A DNA stretch of 64,000 bases, from positions 62,001 to 126,000 of the forward strand of contig JBKBPL010000001.1 in NCBI GenBank assembly GCA_046293075.1, given 5' to 3'. The first letter of the stretch is position 1. The number at the start of each line of letters is the position of its first letter. Made by a program: the position numbers and the translations under genes. Below are positions 44,202 through 52,355 of this stretch, one piece after another. Origin of the DNA: Ga0077530 sp046293075 (lineage in GTDB: Bacteria; Pseudomonadota; Alphaproteobacteria; Rhizobiales; Hyphomicrobiaceae). The notes under the pieces were generated by a model, which saw nothing but the letters and a program-made list of their open reading frames with translations, was not told the origin of the DNA and did no database searches.

Positions 44202-44978
44202 TCAGCGCCCAAGATAGACCTCGATCACGCGCGGGTTCTCCGACACCACATCGATCGTCCCCTCGGCGAGCACCGCGCCTTCGTGCAGGCAGGTGACTTT
44301 CACGCCGAGCGCGCGCACGAACGCCATGTCGTGCTCGACGACGACGACGGAATGATCCGCGGAAATGCGCTTGAGCAGGGCCGCCGTGGCCTCCGTCTCC
44401 GCATCGGTCATGCCGGCGACCGGCTCATCGACGAGCAGGAGCTTGGGGTCCTGCGCGAGCAGCATCCCGATCTCGAGCCACTGCTTCTGGCCGTGGCTCA
44501 GCAGCCCGGCAAGACGCTCGCGCTGGGTGGCAAGGCCGACGGTCTCGAGGATCTCGTCGATGCGCCGCGCCTCCTCCTGGCTCGTGCGGGCCATGAGCAC
44601 GCGGCGCGCGCGCCGGTCGCCCTTGAGGGCGAGGAGGATGTTGTCCTCGACGGTGTGGCTCTCGAAGACGGTCGGCTTCTGGAATTTTCGGCCAATGCCG
44701 AGATTGGCGATCGCGGCCTCGTCGAGGCGCGTGAGATCGATTCCGTGGTCGAAGAGCACTTCGCCCGCGTCTGGGCGCGTCTTGCCCGTGATCACGTCCA
44801 TCATGGTCGTCTTGCCGGCGCCATTAGGGCCGATGATGGCGCGCATCTCGCCGGGCGCGATCTGCAGCGAAAGCTCGTTGAGCGCGCGGAAGCCGTCGAA
44901 GGAGACCGTGACGCCGTCGAGGTAGAGGAGGCTCGGCGTCAGGGGGGCAGGTGCGTCCGTTGGAACCAGCGTCGTCAT
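44202..44978 (-). CDS. urtD: Urea ABC transporter ATPase UrtD
   Basis: A 258-residue ATPase. Walker A GPNGAGKTT (followed by MMDVITGKTRPD, a UrtD feature), the signature LSHGQKQWLEIGM and Walker B LLLVDEPVAGMTD are seen. The LSHGQ variant in place of LSGGQ is normal for UrtD. It follows urtC by 10 bases. Confidence 0.94.
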   Translation of the reverse strand: MTTLVPTDAPAPLTPSLLYLDGVTVSFDGFRALNELSLQIAPGEMRAIIGPNGAGKTTMMDVITGKTRPDAGEVLFDHGIDLTRLDEAAIANLGIGRKFQKPTVFESHTVEDNILLALKGDRRARRVLMARTSQEEARRIDEILETVGLATQRERLAGLLSHGQKQWLEIGMLLAQDPKLLLVDEPVAGMTDAETEATAALLKRISADHSVVVVEHDMAFVRALGVKVTCLHEGAVLAEGTIDVVSENPRVIEVYLGR

Positions 44979-44988
44979 CGTGCGCGTC

Positions 44989-46134
44989 CTATTCGGCTGG
45001 CTGCGGGACGGACTGGGACTTCGCGTCCACCTTTTCGGCGGGGCGGCGGCGTGCCCAAAGGTCGCCGAGCGTGCCGAGGATGCCCTTCGGCAGCCAGATG
45101 GTGACGAGCACGAAAAGCGCGCCGAGCGCGAAGAGCCAGTAGGGTGCGAGGATGCCCGTGGTGAAGGTCGTCTTGGCGAAGTTCACGAGGACGGCGCCGA
45201 GCGCGGCGCCAGCGAGCGTGCCGCGGCCGCCGACGGCGACCCAGATCACGACCTCGATGGAGTTCGCCGGCGTGAACTCGCTCGGATTGATGATGCCGAC
45301 CTGCGGCACATAGAGAGCGCCCGCCATGCCGGCCATGATGGCCGACACGGTGAAGACGAAGGTCTTGTAGTGCTCGACCCGGTAGCCGAGGAAGCGCGTT
45401 CGGCTCTCCGCGTCACGGATCGAGACGAGGACTTTGCCGAGCCGGGACGCGACGATCGCCCGCGCCACGAGGTATCCGAGTGCCAGCGCCACCGCCGAGG
45501 CTGCGAAAAGCGCGGCCCGTGTGGTCGTGGCCTGGATGGGGAAGCCGAGGATGTCCTTGAAGTCCGTCAGGCCGTTGTTGCCGCCGAAACCCATGTCGTT
45601 GCGGAAGAACGCCAGCATGAGCGCGTAGGTCAGCGCCTGCGTGATGATCGAAAGGTAGACGCCCGTCACGCGGCTGCGGAACGCGAACCACCCGAAGACG
45701 AACGCGAGCAGGCCGGGGGCCGCCATCACCATGAGGAAGGCAAACCAAGCGTTCTCGAAACCGTACCAGTACCATGGCAGCTCTTTCCAGTTGAGGAAGA
45801 CCATGAAGTCGGGAAGCTCGGGGTGGGCGTACACCCCGCGCGTGCCGATCTGGCGCATGAGGTACATGCCCATGGCGTAGCCGCCTAGTGCAAAGAAGGC
45901 ACCATGGCCGAGCGAGAGTATCCCGCAGTAGCCCCACACGAGATCGAGCGAGAGCGCGAGCAGCGCAAAGCAGAGGTACTTGCCGAGCAGCGCCAGCGTC
46001 GCCGTGGAGACATGAACGGGCGAGGATGGCGGCACGGCGAGATGGAGCAGCGGCACGATAACGGCAAGGCCGAGCACGATCGCGAGGAACCACGCGCCTG
46101 TGCGGTCATCGGCGAGGAGGGCGCGCGTGATCAT
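44989..46134 (-). CDS. urtC: Urea ABC transporter permease UrtC
   Basis: A 381-residue permease. The urea-type segments DLVWGYCGILSLGHGAFFALGGYAMGMYLMR and FNW-like LPDFMVFLNWKELPWYWYGF are visible, as is GGRGTLAGAALGAVLVNFAKTTF near the end. About ten helices are predicted. The ATG at 46132-46134 overlaps the urtB stop by 4 bases (ATGA), which links translation of both permeases. The open frame further upstream is Arg/His-rich and is only the shadow of urtB. Confidence 0.94.
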   Translation of the reverse strand: MITRALLADDRTGAWFLAIVLGLAVIVPLLHLAVPPSSPVHVSTATLALLGKYLCFALLALSLDLVWGYCGILSLGHGAFFALGGYAMGMYLMRQIGTRGVYAHPELPDFMVFLNWKELPWYWYGFENAWFAFLMVMAAPGLLAFVFGWFAFRSRVTGVYLSIITQALTYALMLAFFRNDMGFGGNNGLTDFKDILGFPIQATTTRAALFAASAVALALGYLVARAIVASRLGKVLVSIRDAESRTRFLGYRVEHYKTFVFTVSAIMAGMAGALYVPQVGIINPSEFTPANSIEVVIWVAVGGRGTLAGAALGAVLVNFAKTTFTTGILAPYWLFALGALFVLVTIWLPKGILGTLGDLWARRRPAEKVDAKSQSVPQPAE

Positions 46135-47747
46135 GCCTCGACGGCCCTCCCCTTGAGCGCGAACAGGCCGCGCGGGCGCTTCTGGATGAAGAAGATGATC
46201 GCGACGAGCAGGATGATCTTGCCGAGCACGGCGCCGGCATAGGGTTCGAGCAGCTTGTTGGCCATGCCGATCGAAAGGGCGCCGACGAGCGTGCCCCAGA
46301 GATTGCCGACACCGCCGAACACCACGACGAGGAAGCTGTCGATGATGTAGCCCTGCCCGAGGTTGGGGCTCACGTTGTCGATCTGGGAAAGGGCGACGCC
46401 CGCAAGACCTGCGATGCCCGAGCCGAGGCCGAAGGTGAGCGCATCGACACGGCCGGTGCGGATGCCCATGGAGGAGGCCATGCGCCGGTTCTGCGTGACG
46501 GCCCGCATGTGGAGCCCCAGCGACGTATGGCGAAGCGCGAGCAGCAGCCCGACGAAGATCAGCCCGGCGAAAATGACGATATAGAGCCGGTTCCACGTGA
46601 TGACGAGGCCGCCGATCTCCATGGCGCCCGACAGGAACTGCGGCGCGCCGACTTCGCGGTTCGTCGGGCCGAAGGTCGTTCGCACAGCCTGCTGGAGAAT
46701 GAGGCTGATGCCCCAGGTCGCCAGCAGTGTCTCGAGCGGGCGGCCGTAGAGGTGGCGGATGACGCCGCGCTCGATCGCGACGCCGATCCCACCCGCGACG
46801 AGGAACGCGAGCGGTATGGCGAGGGCCAGCGAGTAGTCAAAGAGGCCCGGCACGTGGGCCCGGAAGAGCTCCTGAACGACGAAGGTCGTATAGGCGCCGA
46901 GCATGACCATCTCGCCGTGCGCCATGTTGATTACGCCCATGACGCCGAACGTAATGGCGAGACCGATGGCCGCGATCAGCAGCACAGAGCCGAGCGAGAT
47001 GCCGTACCAGACGTTCTGGGCATAGCCCCACAGCGCGAGCCGCTGCTCGATGGAGCTGATGGTGCTGGTGGCCGCCTCGCGCAAAGGAGCCGCGGCGTCA
47101 GGGGGGAGTGACCGGAGAATGGAGACGGCCTCGCGCGTGCCCGCATCGCGCAGGAACGCGACGGCCTGCTGCCGCTTGTCGAGCGGCGCATCCGCCTTGC
47201 TGAACGTGACGGCGGCCCAGGCGAGCTGAAGCTGCTTCCGGACGCCCGGCAAGCTCTCTGCGGCAATGGCGGCCTCGAGGACTGGCAGCGCCACAGGATC
47301 ACGCGACTTCATCACCGCCTGCGCGGCCTGGATGCGGCGGGATGGATCGGGGTTCATCAGGCTGAGGGCGCCGAGCGCGGCATTGACCGCACCGCGCACG
47401 CGGTTGTTGAGGCGCGCGGCCGTAAGATCCGAGGGCGGGGCGGCCACGACCTCGTTGCTCTGCGCATCGCGGACGGCGCCTGCGGCATCGCGATAGAAGA
47501 CTTTCCGGTTCGCCGTATCGATCAGCAGGCGGCGGTCCTGCAGGGCCTCGATGAGGGACGCTGCGTGCGCGGCACCCGAGCGGGCAATCGCGTCGATGCC
47601 GGCGATGGTGTCGCTGAAGCTGTCCTTGGCGATGAGCGCGAGGCCGGCTGCGAGATCCTCAGGGGCGGCGGCGGCACGCTGAGGCGCAGCGAGGCCGGCG
47701 AGCACAAGGCTGCTCAAGAGAAGGACGAGGCGGATGAAGCGGCCCAT
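46131..47747 (-). CDS. urtB: Urea ABC transporter permease UrtB with periplasmic N-terminal domain
   Basis: A 538-residue protein. A signal-like helix (MGRFIRLVLLLSSLVLAGLAAPQRAAA) is followed by about 220 residues of helical repeats (SLIEALQDRRLLID, LSLMNPDPSRRIQAAQAVMKSRDP) and then a LivH-like permease domain (YGISLGSVLLIAAIGLAITFGVMGVINMAHGEMVMLGAYTTF). This long N-terminal form is normal for proteobacterial UrtB. The ATG is at 47745-47747. A perfect 11-bp hairpin lies between it and urtA. Confidence 0.94.
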   Translation of the reverse strand: MGRFIRLVLLLSSLVLAGLAAPQRAAAAPEDLAAGLALIAKDSFSDTIAGIDAIARSGAAHAASLIEALQDRRLLIDTANRKVFYRDAAGAVRDAQSNEVVAAPPSDLTAARLNNRVRGAVNAALGALSLMNPDPSRRIQAAQAVMKSRDPVALPVLEAAIAAESLPGVRKQLQLAWAAVTFSKADAPLDKRQQAVAFLRDAGTREAVSILRSLPPDAAAPLREAATSTISSIEQRLALWGYAQNVWYGISLGSVLLIAAIGLAITFGVMGVINMAHGEMVMLGAYTTFVVQELFRAHVPGLFDYSLALAIPLAFLVAGGIGVAIERGVIRHLYGRPLETLLATWGISLILQQAVRTTFGPTNREVGAPQFLSGAMEIGGLVITWNRLYIVIFAGLIFVGLLLALRHTSLGLHMRAVTQNRRMASSMGIRTGRVDALTFGLGSGIAGLAGVALSQIDNVSPNLGQGYIIDSFLVVVFGGVGNLWGTLVGALSIGMANKLLEPYAGAVLGKIILLVAIIFFIQKRPRGLFALKGRAVEA

Positions 47748-47795
47748 GCCCTCAGCTCCGGTCGATGGCGTCCGTGTGCACCAGGCTCCGAGACG

Positions 47796-47822
47796 GTCTC
47801 CCCGCCGCAGGGGCGGGGAGAC
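47796..47822 (-). terminator. Perfect 11-bp hairpin in the urtA-urtB gap
   Basis: GTCTCCCCGCC at 47796-47806 pairs fully with GGCGGGGAGAC at 47812-47822 across a 5-base loop. No T tract follows. It may cause partial termination or protect the urtA message, giving more UrtA than permease. The CTCCCCG arms resemble those of the dispersed palindromes. Confidence 0.6.
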
Positions 47823-47880
47823 GCACGCACGCGCTTGCAAGTGGGCGGCGCGCAGGAGGTCACGCCGCCCGGCTGCCCGT

Positions 47881-49176
47881 TCAGGAGCCGCACTTCCCTG
47901 TCTTCATATTGAAGTTGCCGCACTTCTTGCCGACCCAGTCGGCCTCGAGGTCCTTTGAGCCCTCGAGATAGTCCGACCAGGCGTCGCCCGGGACGAGATC
48001 CTTGGTCTGCCACACGACATCGAACTGGCCGTCAGCGCGGACCTCACCGATCATCACGGGCTTCGTGATGTGATGGTTCGGGAGCATCTTCGAGATGCCG
48101 CCGGTGAGGTTTGGCACCTCGATGCCCGGCAGCGCATCGATGACCTTGTCGGGGTCGAAGGACTTTGCCTTCTCGACGGCCTTGACCCACATGTTGAAGC
48201 CGATCACGTGGGCTTCCATGGGATCGTTGGTGACGCGCTTCGGATTCTTCGTGAAGGCCTGCCACTTCTTGATGAACGCATCGTTTGCGGGGCTCTTCAC
48301 GGACTGGAAGTAGTTCCACGCCGCAAGGTGGCCGACGAGATCCTTGGTATCGATGCCCGCGAGCTCTTCCTCGCCGACCGAGAAGGCGATGACCGGAATG
48401 TCCGTCGCCTTCACGCCCTTGTTGGCGAGCTCCTTGTAGAAGGGCACGTTGGCGTCGCCGTTGATCGTCGAGACCACGGCCGTCTTCTTGCCGGCGCTGC
48501 CGAACTTCACGATCTCGGACACGATCGTCTGCCAGTCGGAGTGGCCGAAGGGGGTGTAGTTGATCATGATGTCCTCCTTCGCGACGCCCTTTGCGAGGAG
48601 GTAGGCTTCGAGGATCTTGTTCGTCGTGCGCGGATACACGTAGTCGGTGCCGGCGAGCACCCAGCGTTTCACCTCGCCGCCATCCTTGCTCATGAGGTAG
48701 TCGACCGCCGGAATGGCCTGCTGGTTCGGCGCCGCACCCGTGTAGAAGACGTTCCGTTCGCTCTCCTCACCCTCGTACTGCACAGGGTAGAAGAGGATGT
48801 TGTTCAGCTCCTTGAAGACGGGCAGCACGGACTTGCGGCTCACGCTCGTCCAGCAGCCGAAGACGGCAGAGACCTTGTGCTGGGTGATGAGCTCGCGCGC
48901 CTTCTCGGCGAAGAGCGGCCAGTTCGAGGCGGGGTCAACGACGACGGCCTCGAGCTTCTTGCCGAGCACGCCGCCCTTCTTGTTCTGCTCCTCGATCAGC
49001 ATGAGCATGACGTCCTTGAGCGTCGTCTCGCTGATCGCCATGGTGCCGGAGAGCGAATGGAGCACGCCGATCTTGATCGTGTCTTGGGCTTGCGCGAGCG
49101 GTGCGCCCGCAAGCCACGCGCCTCCCGCCAGTGCCGTCGCGGCGATCCCCGCGAGCACATTGCGACGTTTCAGCAT
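47881..49176 (-). CDS. urtA: Urea ABC transporter substrate-binding protein UrtA
   Basis: A 431-residue periplasmic urea-binding protein. The signal region starts MLKRRNVLAGIAATALAGG, with twin Arg, and ends QAQD; export by Sec or Tat is open. The mature start DTIKIGVLHSLSGTMAISETTLKDVMLMLIEEQNKKGG and the segment FYPVQYEGEESERNVFYTGAAPNQQ are diagnostic for UrtA. The start ATG at 49174-49176 is supported by an AGGAGG a few bases upstream. A sigma-54 promoter at 49220-49234 lies about 45-60 bases before the start codon, implying induction under nitrogen limitation. Confidence 0.96.
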   Translation of the reverse strand: MLKRRNVLAGIAATALAGGAWLAGAPLAQAQDTIKIGVLHSLSGTMAISETTLKDVMLMLIEEQNKKGGVLGKKLEAVVVDPASNWPLFAEKARELITQHKVSAVFGCWTSVSRKSVLPVFKELNNILFYPVQYEGEESERNVFYTGAAPNQQAIPAVDYLMSKDGGEVKRWVLAGTDYVYPRTTNKILEAYLLAKGVAKEDIMINYTPFGHSDWQTIVSEIVKFGSAGKKTAVVSTINGDANVPFYKELANKGVKATDIPVIAFSVGEEELAGIDTKDLVGHLAAWNYFQSVKSPANDAFIKKWQAFTKNPKRVTNDPMEAHVIGFNMWVKAVEKAKSFDPDKVIDALPGIEVPNLTGGISKMLPNHHITKPVMIGEVRADGQFDVVWQTKDLVPGDAWSDYLEGSKDLEADWVGKKCGNFNMKTGKCGS

Positions 49177-49501
49177 GCCTTTCCTCCTGTGACGGGTGAA
49201 CTGACGGTTAACCCTCGTCGCAAGCCGTGTGCCAACGTGGACTTCGGGCGCAAGATTCAATCGAATCATTGAGTTAGCTCTCGGCGGGGCTCAGGAAGCA
49301 GGCATCCCGCATAGACTTCGATGATGAAAATTTAGGCAAGCCCGCATGAGCGCCTATCTTTTCATCGTGTCCGATCTGGTCGTGCACCACAGGCAGGCAA
49401 TGTGCGCATGATGGGTTGGGCAATTGCCAATCCCATGGGCATGAGCCGATGATGGTTCTTCAGTTTCAGAAGAGTGCGATCAGAAGCGTCGGAGGCGACA
49501 T
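49177..49501. other. 325-base region divergent between urtA and the MBL-hydrolase gene
   Basis: It holds the sigma-54 promoter described separately and a TGGT-N5-ACCA dyad at 49377-49389. I see no gene. The MBL gene's Shine-Dalgarno (GGAGGCGAC) closes the region. Confidence 0.55.
49220..49234 (-). promoter_or_regulatory. Sigma-54 (-24/-12) promoter of the urt operon
   Basis: On the minus strand the bases read TGGCACACGGCTTGC, preceded by T and followed by G: a full match to TGGCAC-N5-TTGC with exactly 10 bases between the invariant GG and GC. Transcription would begin near 49209, leaving a leader of about 33 bases containing the urtA AGGAGG. An NtrC-type activator is expected. A possible upstream site with a GGTGCA half is at about 49377-49389 (TGGT-N5-ACCA). 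Confidence 0.8.
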
Positions 49502-50488
49502 ATGCCGACACTTGAGACGGTCGATCAGGTCGACATCCTCATCCTCGTCGACAACGTCACCGACAACCTTTCCTCCACGCCGGTGTTCGTCGAGACGGAG
49601 ATTGCCGCCCTCGGGCGCCGGCGCCGAGGTGCATGGGTGTTGGCCGGCGATTGCCTGTGCTGCGCGGCGCATGGCCTCGCCTGCCTGGTCACCGTGCGCA
49701 AGGGGGCGCAGAGCCGGACGCTCCTGTTCGACGCCGGACCTGAGGATCGCACCTTCGAGCAGAACGTCTCGCGCCTCGGTGTCGATCTCGGCGCCGTCGA
49801 GGCGATGGTGCTCTCGCATGGTCACTGGGATCATGGCGGCGCCATGCTGCGCGCACTGCAAATCGTGCGCGACCGCAGTGGCGGCCGCGAGGTGCCGTAC
49901 TATGCGCATCCGGATATGTTCCGGACACGCGCCGCCAAGCTTCCCGATGGCTCCATGCGCCTTATGCAGGACGTGCCGAGCGTGGCCGCGCTGACCGCCT
50001 ATGGCGCGCGCGTCATCAACTCGACCGAGCCGCACTTCCCGCTGGACGGATTGGCCTTCGTCAGCGGAGAGATCCCGCGTGTCACGCCCTTTGAGACCGG
50101 GCTGCCGGGCCAGCATCGACGCACACTCGACGGCCAGAGCTGGGAGCTCGACGAGATCATGATGGACGAGCGCTTCCTCGCCGTACACGTCGAGGGCAAA
50201 GGGCTCGTCGTCCTCTCGGCGTGCTCGCACGCGGGCGTCGTCAATGTGTTGAAGCATGCGCGGGAGCGTTTTCCCGATGTACCACTCCACGCCGTCATGG
50301 GCGGGCTGCACCTTTCAGGCACGAACGAGCGGGTCATTCCGCAGACGGTCGAGGCGCTCAAAGACTTCGGCCTCAGTGTCGTGGCGGCCGGACACTGCAC
50401 CGGCTGGCGCGCCATGACGGCGCTGGCCAACGCCTTCGGTGACAGCAGGCTGGTGCCGCTCGCCGTCGGCAAGCGGTTCACGTTCTGA
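49502..50488 (+). CDS. MBL-fold metallo-hydrolase
   Basis: A 328-residue metallo-beta-lactamase-fold protein. The metal motif HGHWDHGG (in LSHGHWDHGGAM) lies in the N-terminal third and further ligands in SACSHAGVVNVLKHAR and AGHCTGW. The layout, with a large insert between the first and second ligands and the ending LVPLAVGKRFTF, recalls the DHPS-like group (7,8-dihydropterin-6-methyl-4-(beta-D-ribofuranosyl)aminobenzene phosphate synthase-related), although the in vivo substrate in bacteria is unknown. The ATG at 49502 follows TCGGAGGCGACAT. It is divergent from urtA. Confidence 0.85.
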   Translation: MPTLETVDQVDILILVDNVTDNLSSTPVFVETEIAALGRRRRGAWVLAGDCLCCAAHGLACLVTVRKGAQSRTLLFDAGPEDRTFEQNVSRLGVDLGAVEAMVLSHGHWDHGGAMLRALQIVRDRSGGREVPYYAHPDMFRTRAAKLPDGSMRLMQDVPSVAALTAYGARVINSTEPHFPLDGLAFVSGEIPRVTPFETGLPGQHRRTLDGQSWELDEIMMDERFLAVHVEGKGLVVLSACSHAGVVNVLKHARERFPDVPLHAVMGGLHLSGTNERVIPQTVEALKDFGLSVVAAGHCTGWRAMTALANAFGDSRLVPLAVGKRFTF

Positions 50489-50506
50489 CGCGCCAAAAGA
50501 AATGGC

Positions 50507-50529
50507 CCCGATGGCAAGGCTCCATCGGG
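50507..50529. terminator. Perfect 8-bp hairpin between convergent genes
   Basis: CCCGATGG at 50507-50514 and CCATCGGG at 50522-50529 pair across a 7-base loop; two more GG/CC pairs extend the stem beyond a C-A mismatch. It lies between the ends of the MBL-hydrolase and DUF35 genes and could stop both. Confidence 0.6.
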
Positions 50530-50560
50530 ACCGAAGGGCATCGCGTCGACCGCGCGCAGC

Positions 50561-50953
50561 TCAGGCCGGCGCGAAGCAGGCGATCTTGCTGCCATCCTCG
50601 CGCGGCTTGAACACGACCTTCACCTTCTGGCCGATCTTGACGCTCGCGGGGTCGCAATCGACGATGTTGGTCATCATCGAGACGCCTTCATCGAGCGTCA
50701 CGTAGGCGATGATGTAGACGGGCTTTGCCGGGCGCATCACCGAGTAGGTGTAGATTGTGCCCGTGCCCTTGGCCTCGCGCCACTCGACGTCCGTCGAGAG
50801 GCAGGACGGGCAAACGCCACGCGGGTAGTAGAAGGGTTTGTCGCACGCCTTGCAGTGGCTGAGCAGCAGCTTGCCGGCGTTGGCACCTTCCCAGTAGGGC
50901 TCCGAGCCCGGGGTCGCGGGAACGACCGGATAGAGTCTCTCTTCACCTGCCAT
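50561..50953 (-). CDS. DUF35 OB-fold protein with rubredoxin-like zinc ribbon
   Basis: A 130-residue protein. A zinc ribbon with Cys34, Cys37, Cys48 and Cys51 (HCKACDKPFYYPRGVCPSC) is followed by an OB fold (GTGTIYTYSVMRP; VGQKVKVVFKP-like IGQKVKVVFKP). DUF35 proteins act as acyl-CoA-binding partners of thiolase-like enzymes, for example in the Ltp2-ChsH2 aldolase of steroid breakdown. Here it follows the thiolase-like gene by 6 bases, so the two proteins very likely form a complex. The ATG is at 50951-50953. Confidence 0.9.
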   Translation of the reverse strand: MAGEERLYPVVPATPGSEPYWEGANAGKLLLSHCKACDKPFYYPRGVCPSCLSTDVEWREAKGTGTIYTYSVMRPAKPVYIIAYVTLDEGVSMMTNIVDCDPASVKIGQKVKVVFKPREDGSKIACFAPA

Positions 50954-50959
50954 CGTCGC

Positions 50960-52135
50960 TCACTCCCGCTCCATGATCACCGTCGCGCCCACGTGCCGCG
51001 TGCCGAGCGAGCCGCCCGTACCGTGCGCCAGCGCGATGTCGCAGTTCGGCACCTGCACCTTCGGATGGGCCTCACCGCGAAGCTGGCGGACGGCCTCGAT
51101 CACCTTGGTCATGCCGCCGCGGTTGCCCGGGTGGTTGTTGCACAGCCCGCCGCCATCGGTATTGAAAGGCAGCTTGCCGACGCCGGAGATCAGGTTGCCG
51201 TCCGAGACGAACCTGCCGCCCTGCCCCACCTCACAGAAACCAAGGTCCTCGAGCTGCATCACGACCGTGATCGTGAAGCTGTCGTAGATCGAGGCGTACT
51301 TGATGTCCTTGTGTTTGACGCCGGCTTCTTCGAAGGCCTTCTTGCCGGACCAGCGGCCCGCCGAGAATGTCAGGTCGAGGTTCTGCCCGCCCATCTGATG
51401 CTTCACGGCCTCGCCCGTGCCGATCACCTTGACCAGCGGCCGCTTCAGGCTCTTGGCGATCTCGGGTCTCGCGACGATCAGCGCGCCGCCACCATCCGAG
51501 ATGACGCAGCAGTCCAGCCGGTGCAGCGGGTCGGCCACCATTGGCGAGTTGACGACGTCCTCAACGGTCACGACCTTGGGCAGCATCGCGTGCGGATTGT
51601 ACTGCGCGTGATGGGAGGCCGCGACCTTGACCCAGGCGAGCTGCTCGCTCGTCGTGCCGTACTGGTGCATGTGCCGCATGGCGCACATGGCGTACATGTT
51701 TGCGGTCGCCGGACCATAGGGGAACTCGAACTGGAGGTCCGGCTGGCTGGGATTGCCCAAGCGCGGGCTGGTGCCAGTCTGCACGCCTTCCGAGCGGGGG
51801 CGGCCGGCAAGCGTCACGAGGGCGATGTTGCACTTGCCTGCCGCGATGGCCTGGGCGGCGTGAGCCACGTGGACGAGGTACGACGAGCCGCCTGTGTCCG
51901 TTGAGTCGATGTGCTTGAGCCGAAGGCCCATGTAATCGGCAAACGAGTTGCCGCCGAGGCCGGGTGTGTCGCCGGCCGCGCAGAAATAGCCGTCGATGTC
52001 GTCCTTGCTCAGCCCCGCGTCCTCGATCGCGCCCTTGGCGACCTCGGCGTGGAGCTGCGCCAGGGATTTGTCCGGCGCCTTTCGGGTCGGGTGCTCGTAA
52101 GCCCCGACAATGTACGCTTTCCCCTTTGTGCTCAT
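50960..52135 (-). CDS. Thiolase-like protein (SCP2/Ltp type) without the usual nucleophile
   Basis: A 391-residue thiolase-superfamily protein. The fold-typical segments GAYEHPTRKAPDKSLAQLHAEVAKGAIEDAGL and IYDSFTITVVMQLEDLGFC are present. The region where thiolases have the acylated Cys reads DTGGSSYLVHVAHAAQAI (residues 80-97), with no Cys. Toward the C-terminus CNNHPGNRGGMTK and ALAHGTGGSLG replace the usual His/Cys boxes. It may therefore be a retro-aldolase or another CoA-ester enzyme instead of a true thiolase, paired with the DUF35 protein. The ATG at 52133-52135 is chosen since MSTKGKAYIVGAYEHPT is family-like. Confidence 0.85.
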   Translation of the reverse strand: MSTKGKAYIVGAYEHPTRKAPDKSLAQLHAEVAKGAIEDAGLSKDDIDGYFCAAGDTPGLGGNSFADYMGLRLKHIDSTDTGGSSYLVHVAHAAQAIAAGKCNIALVTLAGRPRSEGVQTGTSPRLGNPSQPDLQFEFPYGPATANMYAMCAMRHMHQYGTTSEQLAWVKVAASHHAQYNPHAMLPKVVTVEDVVNSPMVADPLHRLDCCVISDGGGALIVARPEIAKSLKRPLVKVIGTGEAVKHQMGGQNLDLTFSAGRWSGKKAFEEAGVKHKDIKYASIYDSFTITVVMQLEDLGFCEVGQGGRFVSDGNLISGVGKLPFNTDGGGLCNNHPGNRGGMTKVIEAVRQLRGEAHPKVQVPNCDIALAHGTGGSLGTRHVGATVIMERE

Positions 52136-52168
52136 CCGGCCATGCTCTCCCAAACTCCCGTCGTTCTT

Positions 52169-52190
52169 GTTCAGTTCAATAGTGCTGAAC
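52169..52190 (-). promoter_or_regulatory. GTTCA-type dyad upstream of the thiolase/DUF35 genes
   Basis: GTTCA occurs in direct repeat at 52169 and 52174 and is mirrored by TGAAC at 52186-52190; the inner pair forms GTTCA-N7-TGAAC. It lies 34-55 bases before the thiolase-like start codon and could be a repressor site. The responsible regulator is unknown. Confidence 0.35.
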
Positions 52191-52355
52191 CTCTACGCCT
52201 CGGCCGGTCGGCGTCAACCCCAGCCAAGACAATGGCCTATGCATCCGGCGCGCGGAGCATCGGTCCGCGGCCGCGGGCCGCGAAAGCAATTGCTGTGCCC
52301 GGGCCGATCCCTATAATCGCGCGCCACGGGCCGCGGGGTTCGGTGGGGCGGTTTC

